Shown one piece after another: positions 25,801 to 37,105 of a stretch of DNA of 64,000 nucleotides. Made by a program: the position numbers and the translations under genes. The stretch comes from Vicia villosa. Taxonomy: Eukaryota; Streptophyta; Magnoliopsida; Fabales; Fabaceae. The notes beneath the pieces were generated by a model, which saw only the letters and a program-made list of their open reading frames with translations, was not told the DNA's origin and ran no database searches. Each line of letters opens with the position of its first letter. Position 1 is the stretch's first letter. Location of the stretch: contig NW_026705408.1 of the NCBI RefSeq assembly GCF_029867415.1, positions 62,001-126,000 of the forward strand, written 5' to 3'.

Positions 25801-26640
25801 CACAAATCCAAAAGGGGGTTGCTTATGCATCAAAGGAGATATGCTCTTGAGATATTGAAGAAGTGTGAAATAGAGCATCATAATGTTGTCATTACACCAA
25901 CAGAACAGAGGTTACAATTGTCAAAGAATAAAAAGGAGCAAGACATTGATCCACGTGCTATTTGTGCAATATGCGATCAGACTTGGCGTTTAGTGTCAGT
26001 ATTGCAAGTAGATTCATGGAGAGACCAAAGGTATCCCACTTGACAGCAGTCAAAAGAATTCTAAGATACATCAAATGGTCTATTGGATGTGAAATTCTCT
26101 TTCCCGCAGCGAATACGGGCAAAAAATGCAATTTGCTCGATTTCACTGATTCCAATTTGTGTGGAGATAAAGAGATCATAAATCTACATATAGATACATC
26201 TTTATGTTTGGTGGAACACCAATCTTATGGTGTTCGAAGAAGGAGCCAGTGGTAGCACTATCGTCTTGTGAAGTCGAGTATATTGACGCTTAGTTATGTG
26301 CGTGTTAAGCCGTGTGGCTAATGAATCTATTGAAAGAGCTGAGCATCAATGAGGGTGAGGCTGTTACGCTCTTGGTTGATATCGTTTCATTATTAATCTT
26401 GCTAAGAAACCAATTTCATATAGGAGGAGCAAGCATATTGAGACGAGGTTTAACTCTTGAGGGAACTTGTTAGTGAAGGAATGTTGAGATTATGATATTG
26501 TAGAAGTGAAGACCAAGTGGTTGATTTGTTGACTTAGGGTGTCACAAATGATGTGCTCAAAAAGGTTGAAGATGAGCATGTACATGAAAGACTTGGAACA
26601 CTTGAAATAAGATGATGTGTTAAGAGATTTTGAATATTTC
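22850..26640 (+). pseudogene. Decayed Copia retrotransposon (pre-integrase, integrase, reverse transcriptase, RNase H)
   Basis: The order follows Copia. There is a gag-pre-integrase remnant (NIPTEFIKSVC, about 23045-23080). The integrase core (23161-23466) includes RYFVTFIDDHSRKLW and PYTPQQNGVAEKKN, and is broken by a solo LTR at 23513-24422. Integrase C-terminal pieces follow (24688-24900). Reverse transcriptase covers 25003-26040, with WIYAIKEELESIEKNDTWELV, YQIDVKSTFLNG and CLYIDNLLI. RNase H pieces run from 25962 to about 26290. The catalytic YVDD is YIDN here, so the second aspartate is lost. There are stops at 25228 and frame changes near 25960 and 26040. The linker at 24820-24900 has repeated Gln/Asn-Tyr units made from GTAACCGGTTAC-like DNA. 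Confidence 0.85.
23513..24422 (-). mobile_element. Solo LTR (Angela-like Copia) inserted in the Copia relic
   Basis: On the minus strand it begins TGTTGGACAAGATGTTATGA. It is flanked by TCTGG at 23508-23512 and 24423-24427. The minus-strand 3' end is ...TTTTAAGTG where CA is expected, which two transitions could explain. It contains the block CCCAGTTCGGTGCAACTCAC, which I associate with legume Copia LTRs. No coding sequence is present. It separates the integrase MLKGE motif from its continuation near 24490. Confidence 0.65.
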
Positions 26641-27180
26641 AAGTGTTGTAACCGGTTAAAGCGGAGTTGTAACCGATTATAAACATCAAAATAAGTCAAT
26701 AAGCATAAGAAAAAAATGCTTTTGGAGTTGATGTAACCGGCTACACATTTACAGTAACCAGTTATGACTGTTAGTTAATTTATGTAATTTCACAATTGTA
26801 ACCCGTTACAGGTTTTGTGTAACTAGTTACAGGTCCGACATTTGACTTTTTCTCTTATTTGCCTTGACGTTTTTGTATCCTAATCACTTGCATATATACC
26901 TTAGAGTTATGTTTGTAATGTACAATGAAAAGTAATAGAAAATTCTCACTCTTAATTATCTCTCTGTTTAATTCTCCTCTACCCCGCTCTCTCTTTCTCC
27001 ACCTACATAAACTCTTCATTGTTTACCAATCTTGTGATTGCATGTTCTAACACCTTCCCTCATTTCAAATCATCCAGAATCGTGTTTTCACACTTCTCAC
27101 TCTCACACTTTCTAAAATTTTCCTTTACTTGTTCTCACTAATATTTTCCGAAGTGCTTCTTCGAGAAAGTTCTTTTGTGA
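26640..27180 (+). mobile_element. Probable 3' LTR or untranslated end of the Copia relic
   Basis: Noncoding, with several near-palindromic GTAACCGGTTAC-type motifs (26647, 26672, 26735, 26755, 26805 and 26822). From 26945 onward there is a CT-rich, leader-like stretch. The LTR ends could not be fixed. Confidence 0.4.
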
Positions 27181-27184
27181 GTAA

Positions 27185-27620
27185 GGATAAGTTATAATTC
27201 TGGAAGGGTAGAATTGCAAGTTCACCAAGGAACTTTTATATCTTTTGAGGATCAATACATGTATATAAAGAAGGAACAAGATTCTTATTCAGCAAAGCAC
27301 CTATGACAATTTCAAATTCTGGGCAAAGCTTCATGAGAAATTGATCTCGTCGACTTGTGTTATAAACCGCTTAAATAGCCGCGAGAAAAGTCTTGGGAAC
27401 ATCAACATGTATAAGAGCAGAGTGTTTTGTCCATAAATTTAAAAAACCAGAATAATATTCTTGAGCAGATAAATTACCTTGTTTGTAATTAGTCATCTCT
27501 AGCTCCAACTAAAAATGTTGGGCTGAATTGTCTTGGTTTTAAATACCATTCAAATGGTTTCACGTTTCTTGATCAGTTGAAAATGAGTGCGAACTATTGA
27601 TCATTTGAGGATCAATGGTA
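27185..27620 (-). pseudogene. Copia-type gag (UBN2) fragment, antisense
   Basis: Read on the minus strand: GNLSAQEYYSGFLNLW, then THSALIHVDVPK and TSRRDQFLMKLCPEFEIV. The RDQFLMKLxPEFE motif is characteristic of the UBN2/retrotransposon gag domain of plant Copia-like elements. In-frame stops and lack of any pol indicate a relic. The orientation is opposite to the Copia relic to its left, so it comes from a separate insertion. Confidence 0.6.
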
Positions 27621-27784
27621 CTAAGGATCTAAATTATTATTTGAGCGCCTTTGATGGTGAATTTTAATTCTCCATCCCCATTTTGGTTAGAGGCAAGGAA
27701 CTAGGATTGTTTGGGGATTCGGGTTTGAGTTTGAGGGAGGTAATAACCATCTCCGACTCGTCCCGTTGCCAATCCTCTATCCGC

Positions 27785-28317
27785 GTAAATTTCTTTACAC
27801 AACAACTCGTTAGTGTATCACAACCATTCATAAAGATTATAGATAGTTAAAATAAAAGTCAAACCTTAATTACAATCTAACACTCACGATTATGAGACAA
27901 TGTGTTTGGATTGACGGTGAACATAATTTATTTTAAAAAATTATGTTTGTTAGAATTTATTTTAACATAATTTAGTTTATATCTTTGGATAGATTTATAT
28001 AAAAGTGAGTTGAACAATAAACTTACAATGTAAAACATATCCAGAATCAATTTTGGAGGTAGAAGATAAATTTCTAACTTTAAGTAGAATCCATTCTGAA
28101 TACGGAATCAATTCTACTTTTGATAAAAACAAACACTTCAAAATCATCGAGAATTAATTCTATAAATCTAAAATGGATTACTATTCCAAAAGTCAATTGA
28201 TAATAAATCTAAAATGGATTACTATTCCAAAAGTCAATTGATAATGGGTCTTCCAAAAGTCAATCGAAACATGCAAAATGTAAAATTTCTTTACTATTTA
28301 TACATACCAATAAATTC

Positions 28318-28388
<71 letters not shown>

Positions 28389-28490
28389 CTTTGCACGATT
28401 AGTGTATCACAATTATTCATAGATACTATTTTATTAATAATTAAAATAAAAATCAAATTTCAATTAAAATTTAACAACCACGATTAATTA
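27785..28490. repeat. Direct repeats of about 100 bp flanking MITE-like sequence
   Basis: A segment at about 27788-27895 (TCTTTACACAAC...TTAGTGTATCACAACCATTC...) recurs in diverged form at about 28386-28490. Between them are a possible MITE (GTGTTTGGATTGACGGTGAA at 27902), a perfect tandem duplication of about 42 bp (28165-28246) and an (AT)n run (28322-28386). No coding sequence is present. Confidence 0.5.
28322..28386. repeat. (AT)n microsatellite
   Basis: Plain AT dinucleotide run. Confidence 0.97.
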
Positions 28491-29054
28491 ACTGTATAAA
28501 ATCCGTTACTCGTTGCTGGTATATATCAACTAAATTCTAGATGTATTCCTCTAAAACTATTTCTTTCAATGCTCTTGAAAAACAAACTTCTAAACACAAA
28601 TATCATGTGTTTTTATCATATGCAAAAATTAAAAAACTATATTTTTGTCAAAAATAAATAAAATAAAATCAATCTATTTTCTGGATTATTTTGTAAGCTG
28701 TTAAGTTACAGCGGTTTCATACCACTTATTTGCTTCCCTAACGCCCTCAACCTTAAGTGCTCCGAAAACCCTGCCGCCAAATTCTCATCCTTCCAAAACC
28801 GAAACACAAAAACATACAAAAACAACATTATTCACATCAATTTTTTCCTAATCCATTTTCAACCAAAAAATAATCTTAACAAAAATAATAGAAATATTAT
28901 TCTCAAAATAATCACCAGAATCTATACAAACAACAAGATTAATCAATCACATTCTTGTTAATTTTCCCATCACTACAAAAAAAAAAACGTGTGAATGTTA
29001 TGAACCTAATGAACGTATATGCATGCATGGTTGTAACAATATATCAATGAATGA
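28490..29054. promoter_or_regulatory. Upstream region of the inositol phosphatase gene
   Basis: AT-rich with no ORF. A mixed C/A-rich leader-like stretch lies at about 28730-28850, and an out-of-frame ATG at 29047 precedes the chosen start. No TATA box could be assigned with confidence. Confidence 0.35.
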
Positions 29055-32046
29055 ATGTCTTCGTCTACCTCTTCTTCACGTTCAAAATCAAATGCTAATT
29101 CTGAAATGACCAAAGCTAATAACCAATACAGCATTTCCCTTAGCCCTATCCATCCAATCATCAATACACCCAATTCAACGCCTGACACTCCTAATGTCAA
29201 GAGTGAAAAAAAGAAAAAGGTTCTTTTTTTTTTCTTCAAATTTTCTTTCTTGAATTGCATTCATTGTTATTACATTGTTGTTGATTTTGTTTTGTTTTTG
29301 TATAGTCTATCTTGCCGAAGATTTTTGGATCGAAGCGAAACGGGAGAGGCTCGGATGAAGATGCACTCAAATCTAATCCGGAAGCAGATTCAATTTCAAT
29401 TAGTCTTGGTATTCACTGAATCTCTTTCGTTTTCGTTTTTCGTTTTCTCGCGCGGTTGGTTACTTTATTGATCTTCTATTTGAATTTGTTGTGTTGAAAG
29501 ATTTGGAGAAGAAGTTGGAAACCAAGAAAAAAGCATTTCTTGAAGGTCCCATGATGAGAAAGAGTTTCTCAGGTATATGATTTTTTTTAATTTTGTTTAC
29601 ACTGATAATCTTTTGGTCAATTCTGCCCTTGTAGCTATCAAACAAGATGAAATTTTTCTTAAGAATTTCTACTATTTTGGCAGCTTACCTAACATTGATA
29701 TTTTGTTATTATCTATTTAACAATGAGACTTTAGATTGAAAACGCGTTCATATTGGTGTCTGATACGCGTTAGTACCAAACAACCAATACATGTGGTCAC
29801 ATTCAATTCAGTTATTATATAAATTTTTAATTTATTACTGGTGTTGACGTGTGATTGCTAGTTTCGTATATGGATAATTACAAGTTTTTCCTTGTGTGCG
29901 AAGAAATCAAATTTTCTTGTTTGATATTGACTTTAAGCTTCTCTTGTCTTTATCATGGTAGATGAATACTCTTTGAATTATAGATTTGTTAGGATATGAA
30001 AATGTGACAAAGTAAACCAATGGTTTTTAATTTCTTATCAACTCACAGAAAGGGAAACTAGCCCTGGGATTGAAGGCTTAAATTTATGCACTTTTGAACA
30101 ACGGCCGATGCCTCTGGAAAACGAAATTCAGAGTTTCAGGTAAGGGATTTCATTTTCAGGTCAAACAAGGCTTCAACATGTTTGCATATACCATGTTAGT
30201 TATTGATGCTGTGCTGTTTCGTAATTGGAATTGCAGGGTCTTTGTTGCAACATGGAATGTAGGAGGAAAATCTCCAAGCTATGATCTCAACCTTCAAGAT
30301 TTCTTGCTGGTGGAGGGTTCTGCAGATATTTACATCTTAGGGTACGAACCGACTCAAAAGCAATTGTTTCTATAAACTTGTTTTCATTCAAATCATTATT
30401 ATAAGTCTATAACTATTGATGTTATGTTATATGTTCAGATTTCAGGAAATTGTTCCTCTAAGTGCTGGAAATGTTCTAGTAATCGAAGACAATGAACCAG
30501 CTGCAAAGTGGTTAGCATTGATAAGTCAAGCACTAAACACACCGAAAAATGAATTAAGCGATTCATCCGATTCAGGAACCGGATCGAAATCAAAGGAATC
30601 AAAGTCACCGGCGAGTCTAAATTTCTTTCAGAAGCCTTCTCTTAAAGCTATCAGTAGAAACTTCAGGGCAGAAGGAAGCAGCCTCCTTAAGGCATGCAAT
30701 TGTCCTGTGGAATCTCCGTTAAGAGAGAGGCGGAGGGTTAGAAAGTTTAGTGATCCTATGAGTAAGTTAGAAACCGAGATTCGCGGAGAAAGCAGTATGG
30801 AAGAGTTGCTTTCAATTGCAGAAATACCTGCTACTCCTGGCCAATCTAAATACTCCCTTATATCAAGTAAACAAATGGTTGGGATTTTTCTTACCATATG
30901 GACTAAGAAAGAATTAGTACCACACATTGGTCATCTTAGAGTAGACTCTGTAGGGAGAGGAATCATGGGTTGCTTGGGCAACAAGGTAACCACGAGAATC
31001 CCTATGTCATTCAACATAAAACTAGTACTCTAAAATATAAAACTGATCTTTGTACAATTGATCGCAGGGGTGTATATCGATGAGTATGTCATTGCATCAA
31101 ACGAGCTTTTGTTTCGTATGTAGTCACTTGGCTTCTGGCGAGAAGGAAGGCGATGAGGTGAGGAGGAATTCTGATGTAGCTGAGATTCTCAAAGGCATAC
31201 AATTCCCTAGGATTTGCAAGAATCCTTGCCGGAGAGCACCAGAAAAGATAGTAGATCACGAGTAAGTCATCAAATATCTATATTAGAACTCAAAAGAACT
31301 GAAGGACTACTGATTACGTACCTTTTGAATTCTAACAATGTTTTGCGTGTTTTGCAGTCGAATAATATGGCTCGGAGATTTGAATTATAGGGTGGCATTG
31401 AGTTATGAAGAAACAAGGGTTCTATTGGAGGATAATGATTGGGACACTTTGTTAGAAAAAGATCAAGTGTGTCCTTCTACCTACTCATATACATATACAT
31501 ATACATTCATGATAGAAAAATTCAATGAGTCGAGTAAATTTACTGATAAATTTGCTTTTCATTTTTATTCAGTTGAACATAGAAAAAGAAGCAGGAAGAG
31601 TTTTCAGTGGTTTCAAAGAAGGAAGAATAGTCTTTGCACCAACTTACAAGTATTCACAAAATTCAGACTCTTATGCTGGTGAGACTGTTAAATCAAAGAA
31701 GAAACGTCGAACGCCAGCATGGTATTGCTTCATCACCATGTCACATTCACAATCAATCAAAAACTTATGATATATTAATCAAAAACCATTATCATTGATA
31801 ATATTATGCTGTTGAACAATTGTCAGGTGTGATAGGATACTGTGGCGTGGCAGCCGCATCGATCAAGTATCATACATTCGTGGAGAATCAAGATTCTCTG
31901 ACCATAGACCTGTTTGTGCTGTCTTTTCTGTGGGTGTGGAAGTAAGAAGCAGAAACAATAGATTCAGAAAGGGCTATTCTTATACAAGCCCGAGACTCGA
32001 ATATGAAGACTTGATACCTCAAAGGCATAGTTTCTATGATTATTAA
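29055..32046 (+). CDS. Type I inositol polyphosphate 5-phosphatase
   Basis: Ten exons by my reading: 29055-29219, 29306-29408, 29501-29572, 30049-30139, 30237-30341, 30439-30985, 31068-31261, 31358-31466, 31573-31721 and 31827-32046. They join in frame to 584 residues. The Ser-rich, Lys-rich N-terminus is of unknown function. The catalytic domain begins [15 protein letters not shown], followed by FQEIVPL. A Ser-rich insert characteristic of plant type I enzymes follows (about residues 200-310). Signature motifs WLGDLNYRV and [11 protein letters not shown] are intact, with [15 protein letters not shown] near the end. The family removes the 5-phosphate from inositol phosphates and phosphoinositides and so limits calcium-linked signalling, usually in cytosol or at membranes. 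The ending PQRHSFYDY and overall layout resemble the IP5P4/IP5P8 group. No sign of damage. Confidence 0.93.
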
Positions 32047-32501
32047 TCCAAACCTCAAACCAAACTTGTATATTTTTCTCTTAGTGTCTATATAGAAGAA
32101 TGATGATTTTTCGCCTTGCTTTTATTGTCTTTCTATTTTGCCACCACACTCACCAAAATGTCCTTAGATGGTTAGAATTAAACAATCCTTAACTCCTAAC
32201 AATTTATTGTAAATAGAGTTGAACCATTCATTGTCATACAAACATGAAATATAGAGGAGAAACATATGGTATTAATAATAATTTGAACAGACTAAAGCTC
32301 ACTTTGAGTTACATACCAGAACATAGATGGTCCCTACTTATTTAAATCTCTATTTTCTATCTTATTAAAAAGTTGAAAGAAGACATATTGGCACGCTGAT
32401 CGGATCATCTACGGTGTTGTCTTTGTGTCCAGTGGGATTTTATCCACCGGACAAGAAGACAGCACTGCAGATGATCCCAGTTCAACAGAGAGGAAAAGAA
32501 C
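32047..32501. other. Convergent 3' spacer between phosphatase and EIN3-like genes
   Basis: 455 bp between two stop codons that face each other. It is AT-rich with poly(A)-signal-like runs and must hold both 3' ends. No gene is visible. Confidence 0.5.
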
Positions 32502-33851
32502 CTAATGGTATGTCAAGTCCCAAATTGAGGTTTCTTCGTGACTTAATGTGGTATCTTGTTCTTGATTTTGATTCAAGTCCACATTATCTCTTTGCATGTT
32601 TACTCCCATGTGCAATTCAAGATCTTGCATGCCATTAAGCCAAAATTCACCATAACCTTCTACTGTCCTATCCACAATCTCTCTCAACTCATTAACATTC
32701 CCAACGAGGCTTCCATGATCCTGATTCTGATTACTAGTTCCTGCTATATCCATATTAAACCAATCATCTGACAGATAATCATGGAAAGGAACATGACCTT
32801 GTCCTGATCTGTAAGAACAGAAGGATTCATGATTCACCCTTGAACTCTTGTCTGAAAATCCCATACACAGCTCACTTTGTGGACACTCAGCATATTGACA
32901 TGAATACATCTTATCAAAGTCAACATCAAAATCAAAACCAAACTCACTCTTCCTCTTCTCATTCAAAACATGTGTAACAACACTACTAGAGCTTTCACCA
33001 TCTTCTGATATCTTGAGACACTTTCTAGTGATTTCTGAAAGCAAAGCTTGTTCTTGGTTCATAACTTTGCACCAAGTTGCACTATCTTTAGCAGTCATCT
33101 TATCTTGCAAAGTCTTGGACTGAGTCACTAGCCTTCTAACTTTATCAACATCAGGAGACAAGTGTTTGATGATTGCAGCCAACACAGAAACCTTCCAACC
33201 CTTTTTCAAATCATGAGGCTTTCTATAAGGTGGTGGACCTTGTTTTTCTGCCATAAAACCTTGTTGACCCCACCACTGTTCTTTGCCATTTGGCCACCAA
33301 GGAGGAGCCAAACCTCTTTCAAGAGGGAACCTTCTTTGTGGTGGCACACAGTGTTGCATGAGAGCTGAAAGTAGTGAACCTAAAGTAGTATCTTGTAACT
33401 CATAAAGTAAATGCATGTATGATGAAATTGAATCTTGTTGATTTTCTAAGAGTGGTGGTGGTGGTGGTAATAATAAGTATTTGGAAACTGCTTCTGGTGC
33501 TTTTTGACTGAACTTGACTTGTTCTTTCCACCACTCACGCAAGCTTTCTGAAGAACCTGTCACTGGTTTTCCATTCTCTGGGATAATACCATAGACAAAA
33601 CCTTGAGCTTTGCATATTGTCATAATCTTCATCATATATTTCAGGATTGAATCTTGTGCTCTTGACATCTTCTTTCGTCTCGATGCTTCATCTTTTGCTT
33701 GCTGGTTTTGTTCTTGTTTCTTGCCTTTCTCCTTTAGCTTCTGTAGTAGGATTTTGTCCTTCCACATGCGTTTCTTCAGCTCATCATAATCTATTTCTTC
33801 TTCCACTTCTTGTTGATCAGATAGGTTGGTTTCTTCAGTGATTTTCACCAT
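32502..33851 (-). CDS. ETHYLENE INSENSITIVE 3-like (EIL) transcription factor
   Basis: A single uninterrupted frame of 449 residues, as expected for the largely intronless EIN3/EIL family. After an acidic start comes the conserved basic block [20 protein letters not shown] (residues 22-41). Then [40 protein letters not shown] and [17 protein letters not shown] form the first half of the DNA-binding domain. [39 protein letters not shown] and [17 protein letters not shown] follow as the second half. A poly-proline run lies between them. The family acts in the nucleus downstream of EIN2 in ethylene responses or, for some members, in other stress responses. At 449 residues it is shorter than EIN3 itself (about 630) and closer to EIL4/EIL5-type proteins. 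The C-terminal 190 residues are Asn/Gln/Asp-rich. It looks intact. Confidence 0.95.
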   Translation of the reverse strand: MVKITEETNLSDQQEVEEEIDYDELKKRMWKDKILLQKLKEKGKKQEQNQQAKDEASRRKKMSRAQDSILKYMMKIMTICKAQGFVYGIIPENGKPVTGSSESLREWWKEQVKFSQKAPEAVSKYLLLPPPPPLLENQQDSISSYMHLLYELQDTTLGSLLSALMQHCVPPQRRFPLERGLAPPWWPNGKEQWWGQQGFMAEKQGPPPYRKPHDLKKGWKVSVLAAIIKHLSPDVDKVRRLVTQSKTLQDKMTAKDSATWCKVMNQEQALLSEITRKCLKISEDGESSSSVVTHVLNEKRKSEFGFDFDVDFDKMYSCQYAECPQSELCMGFSDKSSRVNHESFCSYRSGQGHVPFHDYLSDDWFNMDIAGTSNQNQDHGSLVGNVNELREIVDRTVEGYGEFWLNGMQDLELHMGVNMQRDNVDLNQNQEQDTTLSHEETSIWDLTYH

Positions 33852-34261
33852 TATTTTTTTTCTGTGAATTCTTGTTTTATAGTTTCTGCAAAACTGAGAA
33901 TGTTATTGAAATGTAATGCAATGAGTGTATATATGTGTGAGTGTGCATGAAGGTACTGGAATGGCGGTGATGATTCAGTTATGAAATGGTGAAGTGAGTG
34001 CCGCGTGTGTTGAATTCACGTGCCTGGGTATGGATTCCATGTAGTAATGCTCTCAGACTAATTACTAGATTCATACATATGAACACTGTTTCATCTTATT
34101 TTTTATACCACCAATCTTATCTTTTCGATGTAATAAAAATATTACATTCTTTTTTTTAATAATTTTTATGAAATATATATTTGCTAGACTACTATTTCAT
34201 TTTATTTAATTTTGCATAGAGGAATGAATTATTGAAGGATATTTTGAGAAGAGTAAAGCTA
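33852..34261. promoter_or_regulatory. Upstream region of the EIN3-like gene
   Basis: Contains the presumed 5' leader and promoter. It has the ACGTG-containing words TTCACGTG (34015) and GCCGCGTG, which resemble G-box/ABRE cores, but there is no test of function. No ORF is present. Confidence 0.3.
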
Positions 34262-34592
34262 TTACGTCATCTTGGATACCCTATGAACGATAAACCTTCT
34301 CAGGATCAAATCCAATAGTTACTTTTACACGACATTAAGATTACTAAGAAATATTAGTCGGGCCTGGAGTGATGTTCAAAAGAAATTTTTTGGGCCAAAG
34401 AATGCTATAGCAAGGGAACCTTATACCAAATGGGTTTTTAAGAGGGTTAGCTACCATTTGTTGTTGATCCTGCATATAAGCCTGACGTTCCTGATCCCAT
34501 TATTTTATTCGTGGAAGAGGTAGAAGAACTTAAGGAGAAGGAAGGTTTGGAGCTTAAACTTCAACAATTAACTTACGAAAAGAGTCAGTTAC

Positions 34593-37105
34593 TGTTCTGG
34601 ACTGGGCCAAGGTTAGGCCCAATATAGTTTCGGCCCAGTAAACCTCAGAGGCCCACGTTCCTCCATGACCCTCTTCTGCACCTAGGATGCCCACCTTAGA
34701 CATGCTCGGCTGCCCCGTATCCCCGGAGCATGTGGCACCCGGCATGATCGTGTGTTCCCCGTGAGCCAGCGCTCGGCACTAACATTCCCACGAGCACCTT
34801 CGTTGCCGAGGACCCTGCCCCGCGCGGGGCTCCTTCATATCCAACCCTCCGAACAGCACGGATCCCACGTGGCTCCTAAAAGACCGCGTCTCCCTTGAAC
34901 TTAGGAGCGGTTAACTAGGACAGAGGGCATACACGCACCTCCGATATTTCCGCTCAGGAAACCTGGCAGTTTCCTAGTTGGGCTTGGGAATCCAACCCAA
35001 TAGCGAGATCATGGCCCAGCGCTGGGGGCTATAAATACCCTCTTTGACTAGAGGGTCAGGTATTCAATTCTCTTCTAACCTTATCTAGTACTTGCTCTCC
35101 TTTGCTCCTCTACTCACTTTGGCATCGGAGTACCTTGCAGGTACACCCCCCTCTCACTTCACGAAGACCCAGCATCCGAGCAGGCCTTGACGACTCTTCT
35201 GATCAGGTACGATCAGTGGCGATTAGCTCCAGTCCCTTTACTGATGCGTCGAATATCCTCCTAGCAGCTTCGATGTCGGCATTGACAGTGACTACTCGTC
35301 CCCTCTTCGTATAGAACTTCATCTTCAGGTGAACGGTTGAGGGGACGGCAGTGAGTTCGGCCAAAATGGGGCGCCCGATGATGCAGTTGTAGAGGGTCTT
35401 GCAGTTTATCACCAAGAACCGTGTCTTGACTTGCCTGGAAGCTTCCCCCTCCCCGAAGGAGACGAGCAGTTCGACGTAACCCCACGGCTTTGTGGTTGTT
35501 CCGTTGAATCCTTGGAGGTCGGAGCCCACGTAAGGAGTGAGATGTGAGTCGTCCAGCTGTAGGGTTTGGAAGAGATGGGAGTACATGATGTCGACCGAGC
35601 TTCCCTCGTCGACCAGGACCCGACGGACGTCGAAGTTCGCCATCCTCGCTCGCACGAGCAGTGGGATTGTGGCGTTCGGGGCGCCGCCGGGTAGCTCCTC
35701 CAAGTAGAAAGTGATTGGTTCTGACCTCCCTTTAAATCTCCTCAGGGTTGGGGTCATGTTCGTGGTGGCGCTGATCAACTCGTCGAACTTCCTTTTCACG
35801 GAGCCGATTGTGAGGGAGCCAGGGTCCCCGCCGTTGGATATCAGCATTGCTGTCGGGAACCCTTCCCAGACGCTGAGGGCAGATGTCACTCCGACCGAGG
35901 GTATGAAGTCTTCTGGTCGGGTGACGGATAACGCCACCTGCAGCGGCCTGGCATTCGGTGAATTTCCCTCGTCGGAGCTCCGACGGTCATTCCTTCTGGG
36001 AGGGTCTCCTCTCTTTGTGTACTTAGAAAGGTGACCCTCTTTGATCAGTGTCTCGATGGCGTCCTTCAGGTGTATGCACTCGTCTGTCAGGTGCCCGTGG
36101 CTCTTGTGATACTTGCAGTATTTGGACTTGTCGGTCCCCGACCGGGAGGAATTCGGCTTCGGGGGCCTGATGTTGGAGTTTCTGAACTCGGCGTTTATGC
36201 ACTCGGCCAGGATCTTCTCCCGTGAAACTTTCAGGGGGGTATAGTCGTTGAAGCGTCCTGCTGGCCCTCTGCGCTCCTTTGTGTCGCGGGACCTGTCGTC
36301 CCTCTTTCTCTCGTTTGCTCGGGGCGCGGCGGACGGGTCTTGGCTCGAGCTCCGAGTAACGCCATTTCCCCTTGATGCTTTGACTGCGACCGTTTCGCCT
36401 TCCTCGAAGGAGATGAAAGCCTGCGCCCTTTTCAAGATGGCGTTCATAGATCGCATTTTTTCGATCTTTATCGCTTTCCTGAATTCGCTGCCGGGGAGGA
36501 GCCCTCGCTCGAGGAGATACCTTTTCATGTAATCGGTCGTCTCCACTTGGATGGCCTCCTTGTTGAATCTGTCGAGGTAGTCTCGGAGAGGCTCGTTGGT
36601 CCCTTGGACTACAGCTTCGAGGTTTGCCTCTGATTTCGGTTGACGGCGGGAAGCAGTGAAGTGACTCAGAAAGAGTTCCTTGAGCTCGGCCCAAGACTTG
36701 ATGGAGTTAGGAGGGAGATTCCTGTACCAGGTCATTGCCCCCTTTCGGAGCGTGGTTGGGAAGATCCGACATTTGATGGAGCCGTGGACGACGTGATACT
36801 CCATGACGGCCTCCAGGTTCCTAATATGATCGTCGGGATCTGTAGTCCCGTCGTACGCATCCAAAGTTGGGGGTTTTTCCATTCCTCGGGGAAGGCGAGC
36901 CCTTCGGATGCTTTCGGATAAGGGGCTGCGGAATTCCTCCTCGTCGCTGGCGCTCGGAGAGATCGAGCGTGTGTTACGCCGGGCGGGTTCCTCCTTGCGA
37001 GGTTTCCTCCCTTTCCTGGCGAGCCTTCTTTCCTCTCTGTCGGGAGAAGGGCTGTCCTCCTCTGTGGGCTCAGGCCTTGACGACTCTTCTGATCAGGTAC
37101 GATCA
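34593..37105 (+). mobile_element. Defective Ty3-type LTR element, LTR - inverted gag-protease - LTR end
   Basis: It is flanked by a perfect GTTAC duplication (34588-34592 and 37106-37110). The unbroken right arm of the palindrome shows the empty site with a single GTTAC. The left LTR (34593-35215) runs TGTTCTGGAC...GTACGATCA. It has a clear plus-strand TATA box, CTATAAATACCC, at about 35029, followed by a leader with CATCGGAGTACCTTGCAGGT, a motif I know from the U5 side of plant Tat-type LTRs. At the right only the last 40 bp of an LTR (37066-37105) remain. Between them lies gag-protease on the minus strand. Reverse transcriptase, RNase H, integrase, PBS and polypurine tract are all missing. 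Confidence 0.85.
35203..37071 (-). pseudogene. Ty3-type gag-protease frame (no pol), open for about 620 codons
   Basis: The first Met in the frame is at 36882 (559 residues), but the frame is open further upstream to the LTR remnant at 37071, so the true N-terminus was deleted. The gag domain has LDAYDGTTDPDDHIRNLEAV, a KCRIFPTTLRKGAMTWYRNL block and FLSHFTASRR. A basic, disordered linker follows. Then comes the zinc-knuckle-like CKYHKSHGHLTDECIHLK (C-x2-H-x3-GH-x4-C type) and the retropepsin core VLVDEGSSVDIMY, with YNCIIGRP later. The usual protease motif has T or G where E stands here. The frame runs straight into the LTR and stops there. It is GC-richer than its surroundings, which suggests a recent arrival. 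Confidence 0.85.

Noticed and set aside
35711..36921. Plus-strand frames of 60-107 codons opposite the gag-protease
   Set aside because: They are shadows of the GC-rich minus-strand frame. None has a recognisable domain.
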